64,000 bases of DNA from an uncultured Poribacteria bacterium. GTDB lineage: Bacteria; Poribacteria; WGA-4E; WGA-3G. The position numbers were made by a program, and so were the translations under genes. This document shows, in pieces, positions 8,712-17,217 of the stretch. A model generated the notes under the pieces. It did no database searches. It was not told the DNA's origin and saw only the letters and a program-made list of their open reading frames with translations. The stretch is from positions 3,838,506 through 3,902,505 of the forward strand of contig OX638316.1 of assembly GCA_951812525.1 (NCBI GenBank), given 5' to 3'. Positions within the stretch are counted from its first letter, which is position 1; every line of letters begins with the position of its first letter.

Positions 8712-8740
8712 GTGACTTTCTCAGAGAAATGTGCTATACT
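8712..8740 (+). promoter_or_regulatory. Extended -10 promoter for the ThuA gene
   Basis: -35 GTGACT (8712-8717), 17-base spacer, -10 TATACT (8735-8740) preceded by TGC, i.e. an extended -10 element. It lies 35 bases before the ThuA start and diverges from the promoter at 8633-8661. Confidence 0.5.
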
Positions 8741-8774
8741 TGAGAAAAATCTTATTTATGGAGTTTAACTTTTG

Positions 8775-9707
8775 ATGAAAAATGAATGGGTTGTTTATGA
8801 AGGAAACGAAGGTCCCGGAAAGGGCAAGCATATTGTGCTCGTCAGTGGCGACGAAGAGTATCGCTCTGAAGAGGCGTTGCCGATGTTGGGGAAGGTATTA
8901 GCTGCACACCACGGGTTTACGTGCACGGTGCTATTTGCCATTGATCCAGAAACAGGCGAGATCGATCCAGAGGTGCAAACCAACATTCCTGGACTCCACC
9001 ATTTAGAATCTGCAGATATGATGGTGCTGTTCACTCGTTTCCGAGAACTGCCCGATGAACAGATGAAGTACATCGTTGACTATACGAACGCAGGGAAACC
9101 TGTGATGGGACTCCGCACAGCTACACACGCTTTCAGTTATAGCCGAAACCTTGATAGCCCGTACGCAAAATATAGTTTTGACAGTGAAAGTTTTGAGGGT
9201 GGATATGGCAGACAAGTCCTCGGCGAAACGTGGGTTAACCATCATGGACATCACGGTGTAGAGAGTGCTCGTGGTGTCATTGACGAAGCGATGACAGGTC
9301 ATCCGATTCTTAAAGGTGTTGACGATGTCTGGGGTCCGTCCGATGTCTATGGTGTCACAGAATTAACCGGTGATTCCGAAGTCCTTATTCATGGACAGGT
9401 ATTGGTCGGTATGGATCCAGCAGATGCTCCGAAACCCGACACCGTCACCATGCCGATGGTATGGATAAAAACTTATACAGGGGACGAAGGCAATACCTCA
9501 CGCGTATTAAATACAACAACGGGTGCCTCGGTCGATTTAGAGAGCGAAGGACTCCGCCGTCTTCTTGTTAATGGTTGTTATTGGTGTATGGGGATGGAGG
9601 ACGCAATCCCTGATAAAAGTGTAGTCGATTATGTCGGTGATTATGCTCCGACTTTCTTCGGATTCGGCACGTTTAAACGGGGTGTCCGACCCGAAGACCA
9701 TGCATAA
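8775..9707 (+). CDS. ThuA-like domain protein
   Basis: A 310-residue protein with a ThuA-like, class I glutamine amidotransferase-type fold. After a short N-terminus, GKHIVLVSGDEEYRSEEALP starts the domain; ADMMVLFTRFRELPDEQMKY and GKPVMGLRTATHAF (Thr or Arg at the nucleophile elbow instead of Cys) follow, then HHGHHG and GHPILKGV, all typical of ThuA. The family is linked to trehalose and other sugar use and often carries no amidotransferase Cys. GGAG lies 11 bases before ATG 8775; an upstream TTG at 8772 is also possible. It is followed by a clear terminator, so it is probably monocistronic. Confidence 0.82.
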   Translation: MKNEWVVYEGNEGPGKGKHIVLVSGDEEYRSEEALPMLGKVLAAHHGFTCTVLFAIDPETGEIDPEVQTNIPGLHHLESADMMVLFTRFRELPDEQMKYIVDYTNAGKPVMGLRTATHAFSYSRNLDSPYAKYSFDSESFEGGYGRQVLGETWVNHHGHHGVESARGVIDEAMTGHPILKGVDDVWGPSDVYGVTELTGDSEVLIHGQVLVGMDPADAPKPDTVTMPMVWIKTYTGDEGNTSRVLNTTTGASVDLESEGLRRLLVNGCYWCMGMEDAIPDKSVVDYVGDYAPTFFGFGTFKRGVRPEDHA

Positions 9708-9730
9708 TAGAACAAAAGAATAGTTAATTT

Positions 9731-9780
9731 TTTGTGTCTCACCTGTTTACTTTTGTAGTAAAGGTGAGGCACAAATTTTT
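9731..9780 (+). terminator. Rho-independent terminator after the ThuA gene
   Basis: 14-base stem, TTTGTGTCTCACCT (9731-9744) with 9762-9775, containing one U-G wobble, 17-base loop, then five T at 9776-9780. It sits 24 bases after the ThuA stop. Confidence 0.8.
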
Positions 9781-9869
9781 AACCTATAAGTACGCTATGA
9801 AAATTTGACAAAATTATGACATTAATGTTGTATACTAATACCATAGACGAAAGATAACAGGAGATTACA

Positions 9870-10988
9870 ATGCTAAATACAAAAAGAATACAAAATGCTC
9901 AAAATAGGATGAAACAGCAAGGCATCGATGCCTACCTCATCCTAACCCATGATGATTATATCTACTTTTTCGGTGAGGATCGGTATCAACCGCGGGCGAT
10001 TATTCCTGCCGAAGGCTTGCCGCTTATTGTCACCTTTGCTGGGGAGGAAGACGAAGTCAGGGAATCGTTAGGCGTGGAAGATGTCCGGATTTTCGGTTCG
10101 GTAGGTCAGCAAATTAAAGACGTTGTTCAAGTGATGCGCGGCATGATAGGGAAGAAAGAGAAACTCAAAATCGGCGTACAGATGTGGTTTGGAACCCCCG
10201 CCTTTTTATTGAATATGTTCCAAAGAGCGAATCCTATAGTCGATGTCGTAGACATCGCCCCTGTTATGGATGAGCTCCGCATGATTAAAGATGACTCGGA
10301 GATAGCACTCATGCAGCGCGCCGCAGAGATCGCAGGCATCGGCATGGAAACGGCAGTCAAGACACTCAGAACCGGTATTACGGAAAATGAGGTAGCAGCG
10401 GAAGTAGAATACGCCATGCGAAAAGCAGGTGGACATGGCATCGCAACCCCTGTCTTTGTGAATTCAGGGATCCGTTCAGGATGGCTTCACGGAACAGCGT
10501 CCGACAAAATAATTGAGGATGGAGACCTTATCGTCCTCGATTTGGTGCCGCGTTACAAAGGGTATTGTGCGAATCTCTGTCGTACCTTTGTTATTGGCAA
10601 CCCTTCTGCAAAACAAGCTGAGATGTTTGCTACTTATAAAAGCGCGCAGACAGCGGGGATAGAGGCGTTGAAACCCGGTGCGAAGATGCGAGATATTGAT
10701 ACGGTGGCGAAGAAAGTTTACACTGAAAACGGGTACGGAGAATTCTATGTCGCCGGTATCAGTCACAGCATCGGACTCGGTTTTGAGGAGACCCCCGCAC
10801 CGACAATCCATCCGGGTGATTCTGGCATTCAAATTCGTGACGGCATGACGGTAACGGTGGGACATCCGGTTCTTTCTGTACCGGGAACAGGCGGTGTGCG
10901 ATTGGAAGACACGTTCCACATTTCGGATGGAACAGCCGAGCCTTTGACGGTTTTTCCTTCGGAGTTAGTGCTGTCTAATTTGGCTTAA
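9870..10988 (+). CDS. M24-family (Xaa-Pro peptidase-like) protein with altered metal site
   Basis: A 372-residue pita-bread-fold protein: creatinase-like N-terminal domain (1-135) and M24 domain (140-360). Active M24 metallopeptidases bind two metals through Asp, Asp, His, Glu, Glu. Here the positions read D224 (IVLDLVPRYKG), N235 (YCANLCRTF, normally SDxTRTF), H299 (ISHSIGLGFEE), G331 (TVTVGHPVL, normally Glu) and E346 (VRLEDTF). Two of five ligands are thus replaced, so it may be a metal-independent hydrolase like creatinase, a single-metal enzyme or a binding protein. The start has GGAG 6-7 bases upstream. Confidence 0.8.
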   Translation: MLNTKRIQNAQNRMKQQGIDAYLILTHDDYIYFFGEDRYQPRAIIPAEGLPLIVTFAGEEDEVRESLGVEDVRIFGSVGQQIKDVVQVMRGMIGKKEKLKIGVQMWFGTPAFLLNMFQRANPIVDVVDIAPVMDELRMIKDDSEIALMQRAAEIAGIGMETAVKTLRTGITENEVAAEVEYAMRKAGGHGIATPVFVNSGIRSGWLHGTASDKIIEDGDLIVLDLVPRYKGYCANLCRTFVIGNPSAKQAEMFATYKSAQTAGIEALKPGAKMRDIDTVAKKVYTENGYGEFYVAGISHSIGLGFEETPAPTIHPGDSGIQIRDGMTVTVGHPVLSVPGTGGVRLEDTFHISDGTAEPLTVFPSELVLSNLA

Positions 10989-11534
10989 ACAACGCGCACT
11001 GCAACGGATACTCTTGGAGAATAAAGGTCCATAATTTTTGTTGTTTTTCATTATAAATATGAAAAAAGAGACTACTGAAGGTAAGCGCAGTCTGGACCAG
11101 TTCAACGGTTGATTTACAAAAAGCAACCAATATTTATCGCACTCATGTAGTGTGTTTTTTTTTGCGTTATCTACTACAATTTTTGTGCTTTATCCTACAA
11201 TTTTTGCACCTTGGCAATCGGAGATGGATTTTGTTGCTTTCTCGCGAAAACAGTTTTGTGAGAAAGGTGAATGCTTCTGGTTGTCTTGATACCCCATTTT
11301 TATTGGTATTTCAGGGGCTTGCATCAAACCATCTGTGGAATTTCAGCCGGGTATGATGTAACTATGGCGTTGTGTTGAGGGTGTTGGCATCGAATTTGCT
11401 ATACATATAGTCATAATGTCCCATTTATATATTTATATAATATGTAGTTTATTATGTTGTATATATTATTTTTAGAGAAATGGATTGTTTCGTTACCGAG
11501 AAAGTCCAGACAGCGGAGAAAGTGCGGTTGGCAA
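10989..11534. other. Long intergenic region before the LamG gene
   Basis: 546 bases with AT-rich stretches and no convincing gene. It contains two direct copies of CTACAATTTTTG, at 11174-11185 and 11195-11206, spaced 21 bases apart (two helical turns), which could be an operator. A 68-codon open frame at 11150-11356 has no Shine-Dalgarno and no recognisable sequence. Confidence 0.5.
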
Positions 11535-12305
11535 ATGAAAATTCACAAGCAACTCTTTTCGTTTGTTTTCATCATAGCCTGTATTGGTGTCAGTGTCCCT
11601 GTTTACACAGCAGTTGATAGGGATACGATTATAGGTATTTGGCTTTTCGATGAAGACATTAACAACAATGTCGTCAAGGACGCTTCAGGCAACGGACATG
11701 ACGGTGAAGTTAAGCGGAGTCCTAAGATTGTAGACGGTCAATTCGGCAAGGCACTCTCTTTTAGTGGAAACGACCAAATCGTAGTTCCACACCATGATAG
11801 GTTTTCGACCCCGACTTTTACGCTCATGGCATGGATAAATATTGAGGATATATTATCAGGTTGGCGAATGATTGTTGGTAAGGATGATTGGCCGGATCGT
11901 AACTACGCAATGTTTGTTCACAGGGAGGGTGAACGCTTGCATTGTTCGTTTTGCGCCGGTCGATGTATGGGAAATTTTAACAGCCATGCGACAATTGCCG
12001 ATGGAGATTGGCATCATGTCGCTTTCACTTATGACGGGACGGTTGAACGCATGTATATCGATGCGGAGCTTGACGACGACAAAAGAATGGCGGAAATACC
12101 AGGAACAAACACTGCTCCCGTTATTATCGGTAGACCTCCCTTTAGAGGGCTTATTGATGAGGTATTCATCGGAAATGCAGCCATCTCCGCAAATGATGTC
12201 AGAAGAACTTTCGAGGACGGGATTCAAGATTTTATCCTTACAGCTGTCGAACCTGCCTCAAAACTCGCGACGACTTGGGCATCGCTAAAACACTGTTGCG
12301 ATTGA
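11535..12305 (+). CDS. Exported LamG/concanavalin A-like lectin-fold protein
   Basis: A 256-residue exported protein. The start at 11535 gives a signal peptide (Lys-containing N-terminus, hydrophobic core, cleavage near VYTA); the frame is open further upstream but that extension is charged and not signal-like. The mature part is one LamG-like jelly roll: GIWLFDEDINNNVVKDASG, a Gly-rich GQFGKALSFSGNDQIVVP strand, FTLMAWINIED, DGDWHHVAFTYDG and GLIDEVFIGNAAIS are its standard landmarks. Such domains bind glycans or matrix proteins. The tail KLATTWASLK is outside the domain. No neighbour is obviously related. Confidence 0.8.
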   Translation: MKIHKQLFSFVFIIACIGVSVPVYTAVDRDTIIGIWLFDEDINNNVVKDASGNGHDGEVKRSPKIVDGQFGKALSFSGNDQIVVPHHDRFSTPTFTLMAWINIEDILSGWRMIVGKDDWPDRNYAMFVHREGERLHCSFCAGRCMGNFNSHATIADGDWHHVAFTYDGTVERMYIDAELDDDKRMAEIPGTNTAPVIIGRPPFRGLIDEVFIGNAAISANDVRRTFEDGIQDFILTAVEPASKLATTWASLKHCCD

Positions 12306-12353
12306 GGAGATTCAATTACAGATGAAACGACTTTATCTTTTTGGAGGGTCATC

Positions 12354-12603
12354 ATGAAACTGGGAGCTTGTTTACTTATGTTTTTGATATTGTTGGGGTG
12401 TTCAGCAAAGCAACCTTTATCGTCAAACCACGCGATGCCTCGGCAGGCATGAAAATCGAGATAGAATTCGTCTGGACATGGATTGATCAAACTTCTTCAG
12501 ACAGCTACACGAAACCGAAGACCCTCTGTCTGAACTTTCATTTTATGAAAAGCGGTTGGCGGATGTGTTGAGGAAGAAAGCTCTGATACAATATCTTCCT
12601 TAA
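12354..12603 (+). pseudogene. Broken small lipoprotein gene (or very short lipopeptide)
   Basis: GGAGG sits just before an ATG at 12354 that encodes a lipoprotein signal: Lys, hydrophobic core and a lipobox LLGC with Cys at residue 16. The frame stops at 12450-12452 after 32 codons. A different frame then reads SNFFRQLHETEDPLSELSFY and on to a TAA at 12601-12603 with helical, coding-like composition but without a start. The simplest reading is one small lipoprotein gene broken by at least one frameshift. A genuine 32-residue lipopeptide is the alternative. Confidence 0.45.
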
Positions 12604-12784
12604 GTTGAAACTATGAAAATACGCACTAAGTAGATTTGGGGGTAAATTTTCCTTTTCAGGAGTTATCGCATTACGATAAAGAACCCATGGGTATCATCCT
12701 CAGAGCTAAGAGAACAAACAATCCTGGACTTGGCACGATTCCGTAGTCGTGGTGGTTCCTGAAAACAGCTAACCGTAGCGCGAT

Positions 12785-13402
12785 TCACCATTCAAGCGGT
12801 TCGTTTTGCAAATAGGGCAACAGAATAATCCGTAGTTTCCGACGTGCGTGATATAGGTGTGTTTTAACGGTACCCTCTGACTTGTTCATACGAGAGGCAA
12901 TCATTTTTATCGGAAGGTCATGAAAGTAGCGCAAACGAAAGACGCTGCGCTGACCCGGTGGCAGATGACTGATCGCGATGCGGATAATGTCGCCAAGTTC
13001 TTTCTGCTCAAGGACTTGATAGGTCGATGGATGCACCTGGAGCATTGGAAGAACATCATCAGCGTTCTGAGGCAACTCCTCGCACGCAAACACAATTTGC
13101 TTATTTTGTTGGCGGAGGAAATCGATACTACAATTGACAGCAATTTGGTAAAGCCAAGTGTAGAAGGCTGACTGTCTTTTGAATTTCGGCAATGCTTGCC
13201 ATGCTTTCAGGAACACTTCTTGGCAAAGATCTTCCGCTGCCTCTTGGTCGCGAACTTTACGGTAGATTAAATTGTAGATTTTTTGCTGATATTTACGTAC
13301 GAGCGGGTTAAATGCCTCAGCATCACCATTTTGGGTGCGTGTGATAAGTTCCTGCTCATCGTAGCGTTTATATTTTTCGTGTGAGTTTAAAGCGTTATTC
13401 AT
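12785..13402 (-). CDS. ECF-type sigma factor (orphan)
   Basis: A 205-residue sigma70-family ECF factor. Region 2 spans about residues 24-95 (FNPLVRKYQQKIYNLIYRKV, AEDLCQEVFLKAWQALPKF, FYTWLYQIAVNCSIDFLR) and region 4 about 135-190 (LPPGQRSVFRLRYFHDLPIK, SEGTVKTHLYHARRKLR). There is no C-terminal extension. GGAG lies 5-6 bases before the ATG. No anti-sigma gene adjoins it on the same strand, unlike the sigma gene at 17218. It is followed at its 3' side by the broken lipoprotein region. Confidence 0.92.
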   Translation of the reverse strand: MNNALNSHEKYKRYDEQELITRTQNGDAEAFNPLVRKYQQKIYNLIYRKVRDQEAAEDLCQEVFLKAWQALPKFKRQSAFYTWLYQIAVNCSIDFLRQQNKQIVFACEELPQNADDVLPMLQVHPSTYQVLEQKELGDIIRIAISHLPPGQRSVFRLRYFHDLPIKMIASRMNKSEGTVKTHLYHARRKLRIILLPYLQNEPLEW

Positions 13403-13705
13403 GTTTTCTCCTATGTAGATATTTACATTATGGATACATCTTAAAGGAAAAAGATTGCATATTTGTTATTTTCTTCTGTATATCAATTATGTATATATGC
13501 GGCATCCTATAGATAATGACGCGATTGGAGAGTCAAATGGTTGCATAATCTTAAGGAATCAGGAGAAATATTGTATTGAAAGTAGAATGGGGCTATTCCG
13601 TATAAGAAAATTGTAAGAAGGAAGGGTCTTGACGAAATGAAGGATTATCAAACGTCTTTGGTTAGAAATGTGTTGTAGGAGGGATCTCCGATCCCGACGC
13701 TTCAC
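13403..13705. other. Intergenic region upstream of the orphan sigma gene
   Basis: 303 bases with AT-rich sequence and one copy of the dispersed repeat at its right end (13674-13698). A weak TTGACT element is present on the minus strand but no well-spaced -10 was found. No coding region seen. Confidence 0.5.
13674..13698 (-). repeat. Copy of the dispersed palindromic repeat
   Basis: Minus-oriented copy: the plus strand reads TTGTAGGAGGG at the left end and GATCCCGAC at the right end. GGGATC pairs with GATCCC. Confidence 0.75.
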
Positions 13706-14470
13706 TTAGAGGGACAGAATTCCACCTTCAACCAACATCGGGGCACCGGTCATATATCTTGACTCGTCGGAGGCGAGGTAGACCGCTGCCCAGGCGATGT
13801 CTTCAGGTTCGCCGATACCCAGGGGATGCATCTCTTTGATTTCTTTGTTTATCGCTTCTGGGTCTGGTTGGTTTGATAAGAATTCTTGATAGAGTTCGGT
13901 GTTAATCGTACCGGGACAGAGGCTGTTGACGCGGATGTTATCTTCAGCATATCGGACCGCCATGCTTCGGGTGAGATGCACCACAGCGGCTTTGGAGGAG
14001 GTATAGGCAGGGTGCATCGGGAACCCGACATACGCCGATTCGCTTGCCATATTGATGATCGAACCGCCACCGGCTTCGCGCATCAGTGGAATGATCGCAC
14101 GAGAAACCAGATAGATACTCTTTACGTTGACGACGTATTGACGGTCCCAGTCTGCCTCAGAGATATCTTCTAACTCGCCTACAACAGCGATACCTGCGTT
14201 ATTAAACAACACGTTTGGCGCGCCAAGGTCGGATGCAACCTGAGCGGCAGCACGCTCGATCTGTGCAGCATCGGTTACATCGCACTCACAGAAAATCGCT
14301 GTGCCACCGTTTGCTTGAATTTGCCGTGTGGTCTCTTCGCCACGTTCGACATTAAGGTCCCAGATGGCTACAGCCGCATCCTCACCAGCAAAAAGTTCTG
14401 CACTTTTTGCCCCGATACCTCGTGCTGCACCCGTGATAATTGCGATTTTGTCCTTGAGTCGATTCGCCAT
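13706..14470 (-). CDS. SDR family oxidoreductase
   Basis: A 254-residue short-chain dehydrogenase. The start at 14470 places MANRLKDKIAIITGAARGIG in the usual position, with the TGxxxGIG cofactor motif at residues 13-19; the frame's first start at 14515 would overlap the upstream gene and add 15 atypical residues. NNAG, the catalytic Ser in INMASESAYVG, and YTSSK (Tyr/Lys) are all present, and the C-terminal MTGAPMLVEGG matches classical SDRs. An acidic residue after the second strand suggests NAD preference. It is last of the five-gene unit starting at 17838, 8 bases after the dienelactone hydrolase. Confidence 0.92.
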   Translation of the reverse strand: MANRLKDKIAIITGAARGIGAKSAELFAGEDAAVAIWDLNVERGEETTRQIQANGGTAIFCECDVTDAAQIERAAAQVASDLGAPNVLFNNAGIAVVGELEDISEADWDRQYVVNVKSIYLVSRAIIPLMREAGGGSIINMASESAYVGFPMHPAYTSSKAAVVHLTRSMAVRYAEDNIRVNSLCPGTINTELYQEFLSNQPDPEAINKEIKEMHPLGIGEPEDIAWAAVYLASDESRYMTGAPMLVEGGILSL

Positions 14471-14478
14471 GTGTGCAG

Positions 14479-15288
14479 TTAGAGTCCTCGCAGAATGGAG
14501 ACCCACCGTTCCCATGCGGCTTTAGTAGCAGCTTTCTGTGCTTCGTTTGCCTCTTCTCCCATACCGCGTCTCAGAAAGGCGTGACCAACGTTCTCATAGA
14601 TGACAGGCTCATAAGTGACGTTTGCCGCATCCGCTGCTGCTTTGGTTTCGTCAATTGTGGCGTTAATACGGTTGTCGCTTTCGCCGTAAAAACCGTATAC
14701 GGGTGCAGATATCTTGGGTACGTCTTGCGTCGATGGCGCACGACCATAGAACACAAAGCCAGCGGCGATTGTATCGGAATTGACTGCGTAACTAAATGTT
14801 TGTCCACCGCCCCAGCAGAAGCCAGAAACCGCAACCTTCTCGTTAGTTGAAGGCAGCTCTCGTGCATATTTCTGAATAGCATCCAAATCCGATGTAACTT
14901 GGGAAGGTGAGAGTTCTCGGATCGTCCGTCGGACGTCATCACCAGACTCGAAACTCTCTGTACCGCCGCCGTCAGGACCCATACCGGAAAGCAGGTCTGG
15001 GCAGATTGCCACAAACCCTTCCGCAGCCAATCTATCAGCCACAAGCCGAATCCAATCAGTGAGTCCGAAAATCTCATGGATGACAATGATAGTTGTTGCT
15101 GCTTCCTTCACTTCTGGATAGACGACAAACGAATTGACCGTCCGACCATCGGCTGTTGTCACTTTCACCCATTCACCGTGACGTGGTGATTTTTCAAGTT
15201 CAGTCTTTGTGTTGTCAGCTACTGCGTTAGCAGCGAACAATATTCCAGTAACAATGATGCCCAACATAAGAGCGTTGTATATCTGCAT
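14479..15288 (-). CDS. Dienelactone hydrolase family protein, exported
   Basis: A 269-residue alpha/beta hydrolase of the dienelactone hydrolase family with an N-terminal signal peptide (about residues 1-24). The nucleophile is Cys in GFCWGG, the acid is Asp in YGESDNRI, and the His is in VGHAF, giving the Cys-Asp-His triad of the family; the HEIFGL oxyanion-side motif is near residue 72. It may cleave lactones or other esters in the periplasm. It lies 9 bases after the RseB-like gene and 8 before the SDR gene, so it appears to be under the sigma operon's control. Confidence 0.87.
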   Translation of the reverse strand: MQIYNALMLGIIVTGILFAANAVADNTKTELEKSPRHGEWVKVTTADGRTVNSFVVYPEVKEAATTIIVIHEIFGLTDWIRLVADRLAAEGFVAICPDLLSGMGPDGGGTESFESGDDVRRTIRELSPSQVTSDLDAIQKYARELPSTNEKVAVSGFCWGGGQTFSYAVNSDTIAAGFVFYGRAPSTQDVPKISAPVYGFYGESDNRINATIDETKAAADAANVTYEPVIYENVGHAFLRRGMGEEANEAQKAATKAAWERWVSILRGL

Positions 15289-15297
15289 AGTTTCTCC

Positions 15298-16395
15298 TTA
15301 TTTTTTCTTTGCTATTTGAATGATGGATTCCACGACCTTCTGCATTTCGCTTGCAGGCATGTCGCCGAACAGAAAGAAGCGAATGTCTGAACTCGACCAA
15401 CTAAAGGCGTACGTCGGTCCGCGTCTGTGTTTATGCACGCGCGTGCCATCAATCTCAATTGTGTCCCATCCTCTACGCCTTCCACTGTCACGAAGCGATC
15501 GCTTATCTGTTGTTTCAAACATCGAAAAATCCGATAAACCATCTGTATAGATGAGATGTATGGTATTTTGTCTCCCTTTTATGCTCTGAACATCACGCAA
15601 CTGGAAACCCGGTGGCAGGTATTCAGGCTGGATGGGTTTAACGTTGAGGATCTTTTCTCCTGCGGAAAGTGAGATTGAGTGGCTGTGCTCAGGTTCCAGT
15701 TTTATCTCTTTCTGAAAGGTGTCCCATTTGCGTTCCACAGTTTCAGGATCAAAACTAATTCGGGTATAGACAAACATTGCTCGAAGAACGCCTTCGGCAT
15801 CGAGAGACTCGGCTCGCAAGATAGCTCCGTTCTCACGGGCAAAGAAAATCCGTTTTGTAGGCCTGTTAGCAAATTTGGGAGTAATCGTTAGTACATCAGT
15901 TTCATAATTCGCTATTTTTTCTGTAGACGATGATTTTTCTAAATTATAGTTTTGGGCAATAAGGGCAATCTCTTTCTTGGAAAATAGGTGATTGTGCTGT
16001 CGCCATTCGATCTGTTCGCGCCCTCTTTCTCGACCATTTCTGCGATTCTCGTCGCGATCCGATCTGTGGTTGTCTCTACGGTTTTCATCGCCGCGTGAAC
16101 CTGCAAAAGATTTTCGCTCGCCTACCGCAGATATTTCCTTCCCATAGAGGATATCTGGTGATTTATGAATGACAAGCTCTTCAAAAGTTCGTGTGCCTCT
16201 CGACCAAATGAACGTCTTCAAACGTACCCCAACATAATTGACTTCACGCTCGGCTTCAGCAATGCGTTCGAGGGTGTTGGTGTCAGCAAAAAGTGTATGG
16301 GACACACACAGCGAAAAGATTAAAGCTGAACTACAAAGGAGAGACAGTGTAATTGGGAAGTTCTTATAGCAAATTAGATATTTATGGATTCGCAT
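15298..16395 (-). CDS. RseB/MucB-like periplasmic regulator
   Basis: A 365-residue protein with an N-terminal signal or membrane anchor (about 15-37). It resembles MucB/RseB: an N-terminal lipoprotein-carrier-like domain (VNYVGVRLKTFIWSRGTRTF) and a smaller C-terminal domain (LPPGFQLRDVQSI, TDGLSDFSMFE, and FLFGDMPASEMQKVVESI). RseB binds the anti-sigma factor and senses envelope signals. A charged Arg/Asp/Asn-rich insertion at about residues 96-125 is unusual. Its place directly after an ECF sigma and anti-sigma pair supports the assignment. Sequence similarity outside the motifs is modest. Confidence 0.78.
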   Translation of the reverse strand: MRIHKYLICYKNFPITLSLLCSSALIFSLCVSHTLFADTNTLERIAEAEREVNYVGVRLKTFIWSRGTRTFEELVIHKSPDILYGKEISAVGERKSFAGSRGDENRRDNHRSDRDENRRNGRERGREQIEWRQHNHLFSKKEIALIAQNYNLEKSSSTEKIANYETDVLTITPKFANRPTKRIFFARENGAILRAESLDAEGVLRAMFVYTRISFDPETVERKWDTFQKEIKLEPEHSHSISLSAGEKILNVKPIQPEYLPPGFQLRDVQSIKGRQNTIHLIYTDGLSDFSMFETTDKRSLRDSGRRRGWDTIEIDGTRVHKHRRGPTYAFSWSSSDIRFFLFGDMPASEMQKVVESIIQIAKKK

Positions 16396-16422
16396 GGGTT
16401 CACCGTCGGATCCTCGGAAAAT

Positions 16423-17172
16423 TTAATTTCCTATATTCTCCAGATATAGGTTGAGAAACAGATCAGTATCACCATCCGACTCTACCGATTCTTCGGGTTG
16501 CATGCTACTGATGTTGGCACTCAATGGGTTGTCTGTCACTTGTTCCGTATAGATGCCGAAGTAGAAATCGAGAGTCTCTTCATATTGGGAAGTAGCGGGA
16601 TAAAAGTAAAGTGCTCCCACAATTAGTATGAGCGTCAAAATCCCTGTCGCGCCTGCAGTAACGGGGCGGAGAAACCAGCGTCCGAAATCCGGCAGCCATC
16701 GCCCAATATCTGGTAGTCGTAGCGTACGAGAAGGCTTCTCTGTGCTTGATTTTGCTGCCTCTTGGCGTATCTGTGTCATTACAGCGTTATGAATCGATAG
16801 TGGAGCAGGATGCTCAAGACTTTTAATCCCCTCACGATTTCGCTGAAACGCTGCGAGCATATCCGAACATTCGTTGCAGGAGTGAAGGTGTGCTTCAATC
16901 CGCTTATGTATATCCGGTGCTAATTCATTATCTAAATACGCAGATAACTCGTCTTGAATTTGTTCGTGTATCTTTGCCATCACCATGTCCTTGATCGGTG
17001 GTGCAGGATGCACGAATCCCTTGATTCTGTGTCTGTTTTGTTGGAACGCTGCGAGCATATCTGCACACTCCTTGCAAGAGCGGAGATGTGTTTCAACCCG
17101 CTTTTGCATGCTTGCAGATAATTCATTATCTAGGTATGCTGATAATGCGTTCTGAATTCGCTGATGGTTCAT
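16423..17172 (-). CDS. Anti-sigma factor with two tandem zinc-finger domains
   Basis: A 249-residue membrane-anchored anti-sigma factor. Two zf-HC2/ZAS modules are visible: H29-x3-C33-x2-C36 and H95-x3-C99-x2-C102, each inside a near-identical LSAYLDNEL...HLxSCxEC block. The modules are 66 residues apart and look like an internal duplication. One transmembrane segment spans about residues 172-192, followed by a short extracytoplasmic tail. It should hold the ECF sigma factor encoded 45 bases upstream. Most anti-sigma factors have one ZAS module. Release probably involves proteolysis; an RseP homologue is encoded at 51789. Confidence 0.9.
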   Translation of the reverse strand: MNHQRIQNALSAYLDNELSASMQKRVETHLRSCKECADMLAAFQQNRHRIKGFVHPAPPIKDMVMAKIHEQIQDELSAYLDNELAPDIHKRIEAHLHSCNECSDMLAAFQRNREGIKSLEHPAPLSIHNAVMTQIRQEAAKSSTEKPSRTLRLPDIGRWLPDFGRWFLRPVTAGATGILTLILIVGALYFYPATSQYEETLDFYFGIYTEQVTDNPLSANISSMQPEESVESDGDTDLFLNLYLENIGN

Positions 17173-17217
17173 ATATTCAATCGAGAATGTGGTAAAAGAC
17201 GCAGTTGATTAATGTGT

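Noticed and set aside
9805-9836. Promoter for the M24 gene (TTGACA at 9805, TATACT at 9831)
   Set aside because: The spacer is 20 bases, too long for a standard promoter; kept only as a weak possibility.
11150-11356. 68-codon open frame before the LamG gene
   Set aside because: No ribosome site, T-rich runs and no recognisable protein sequence.
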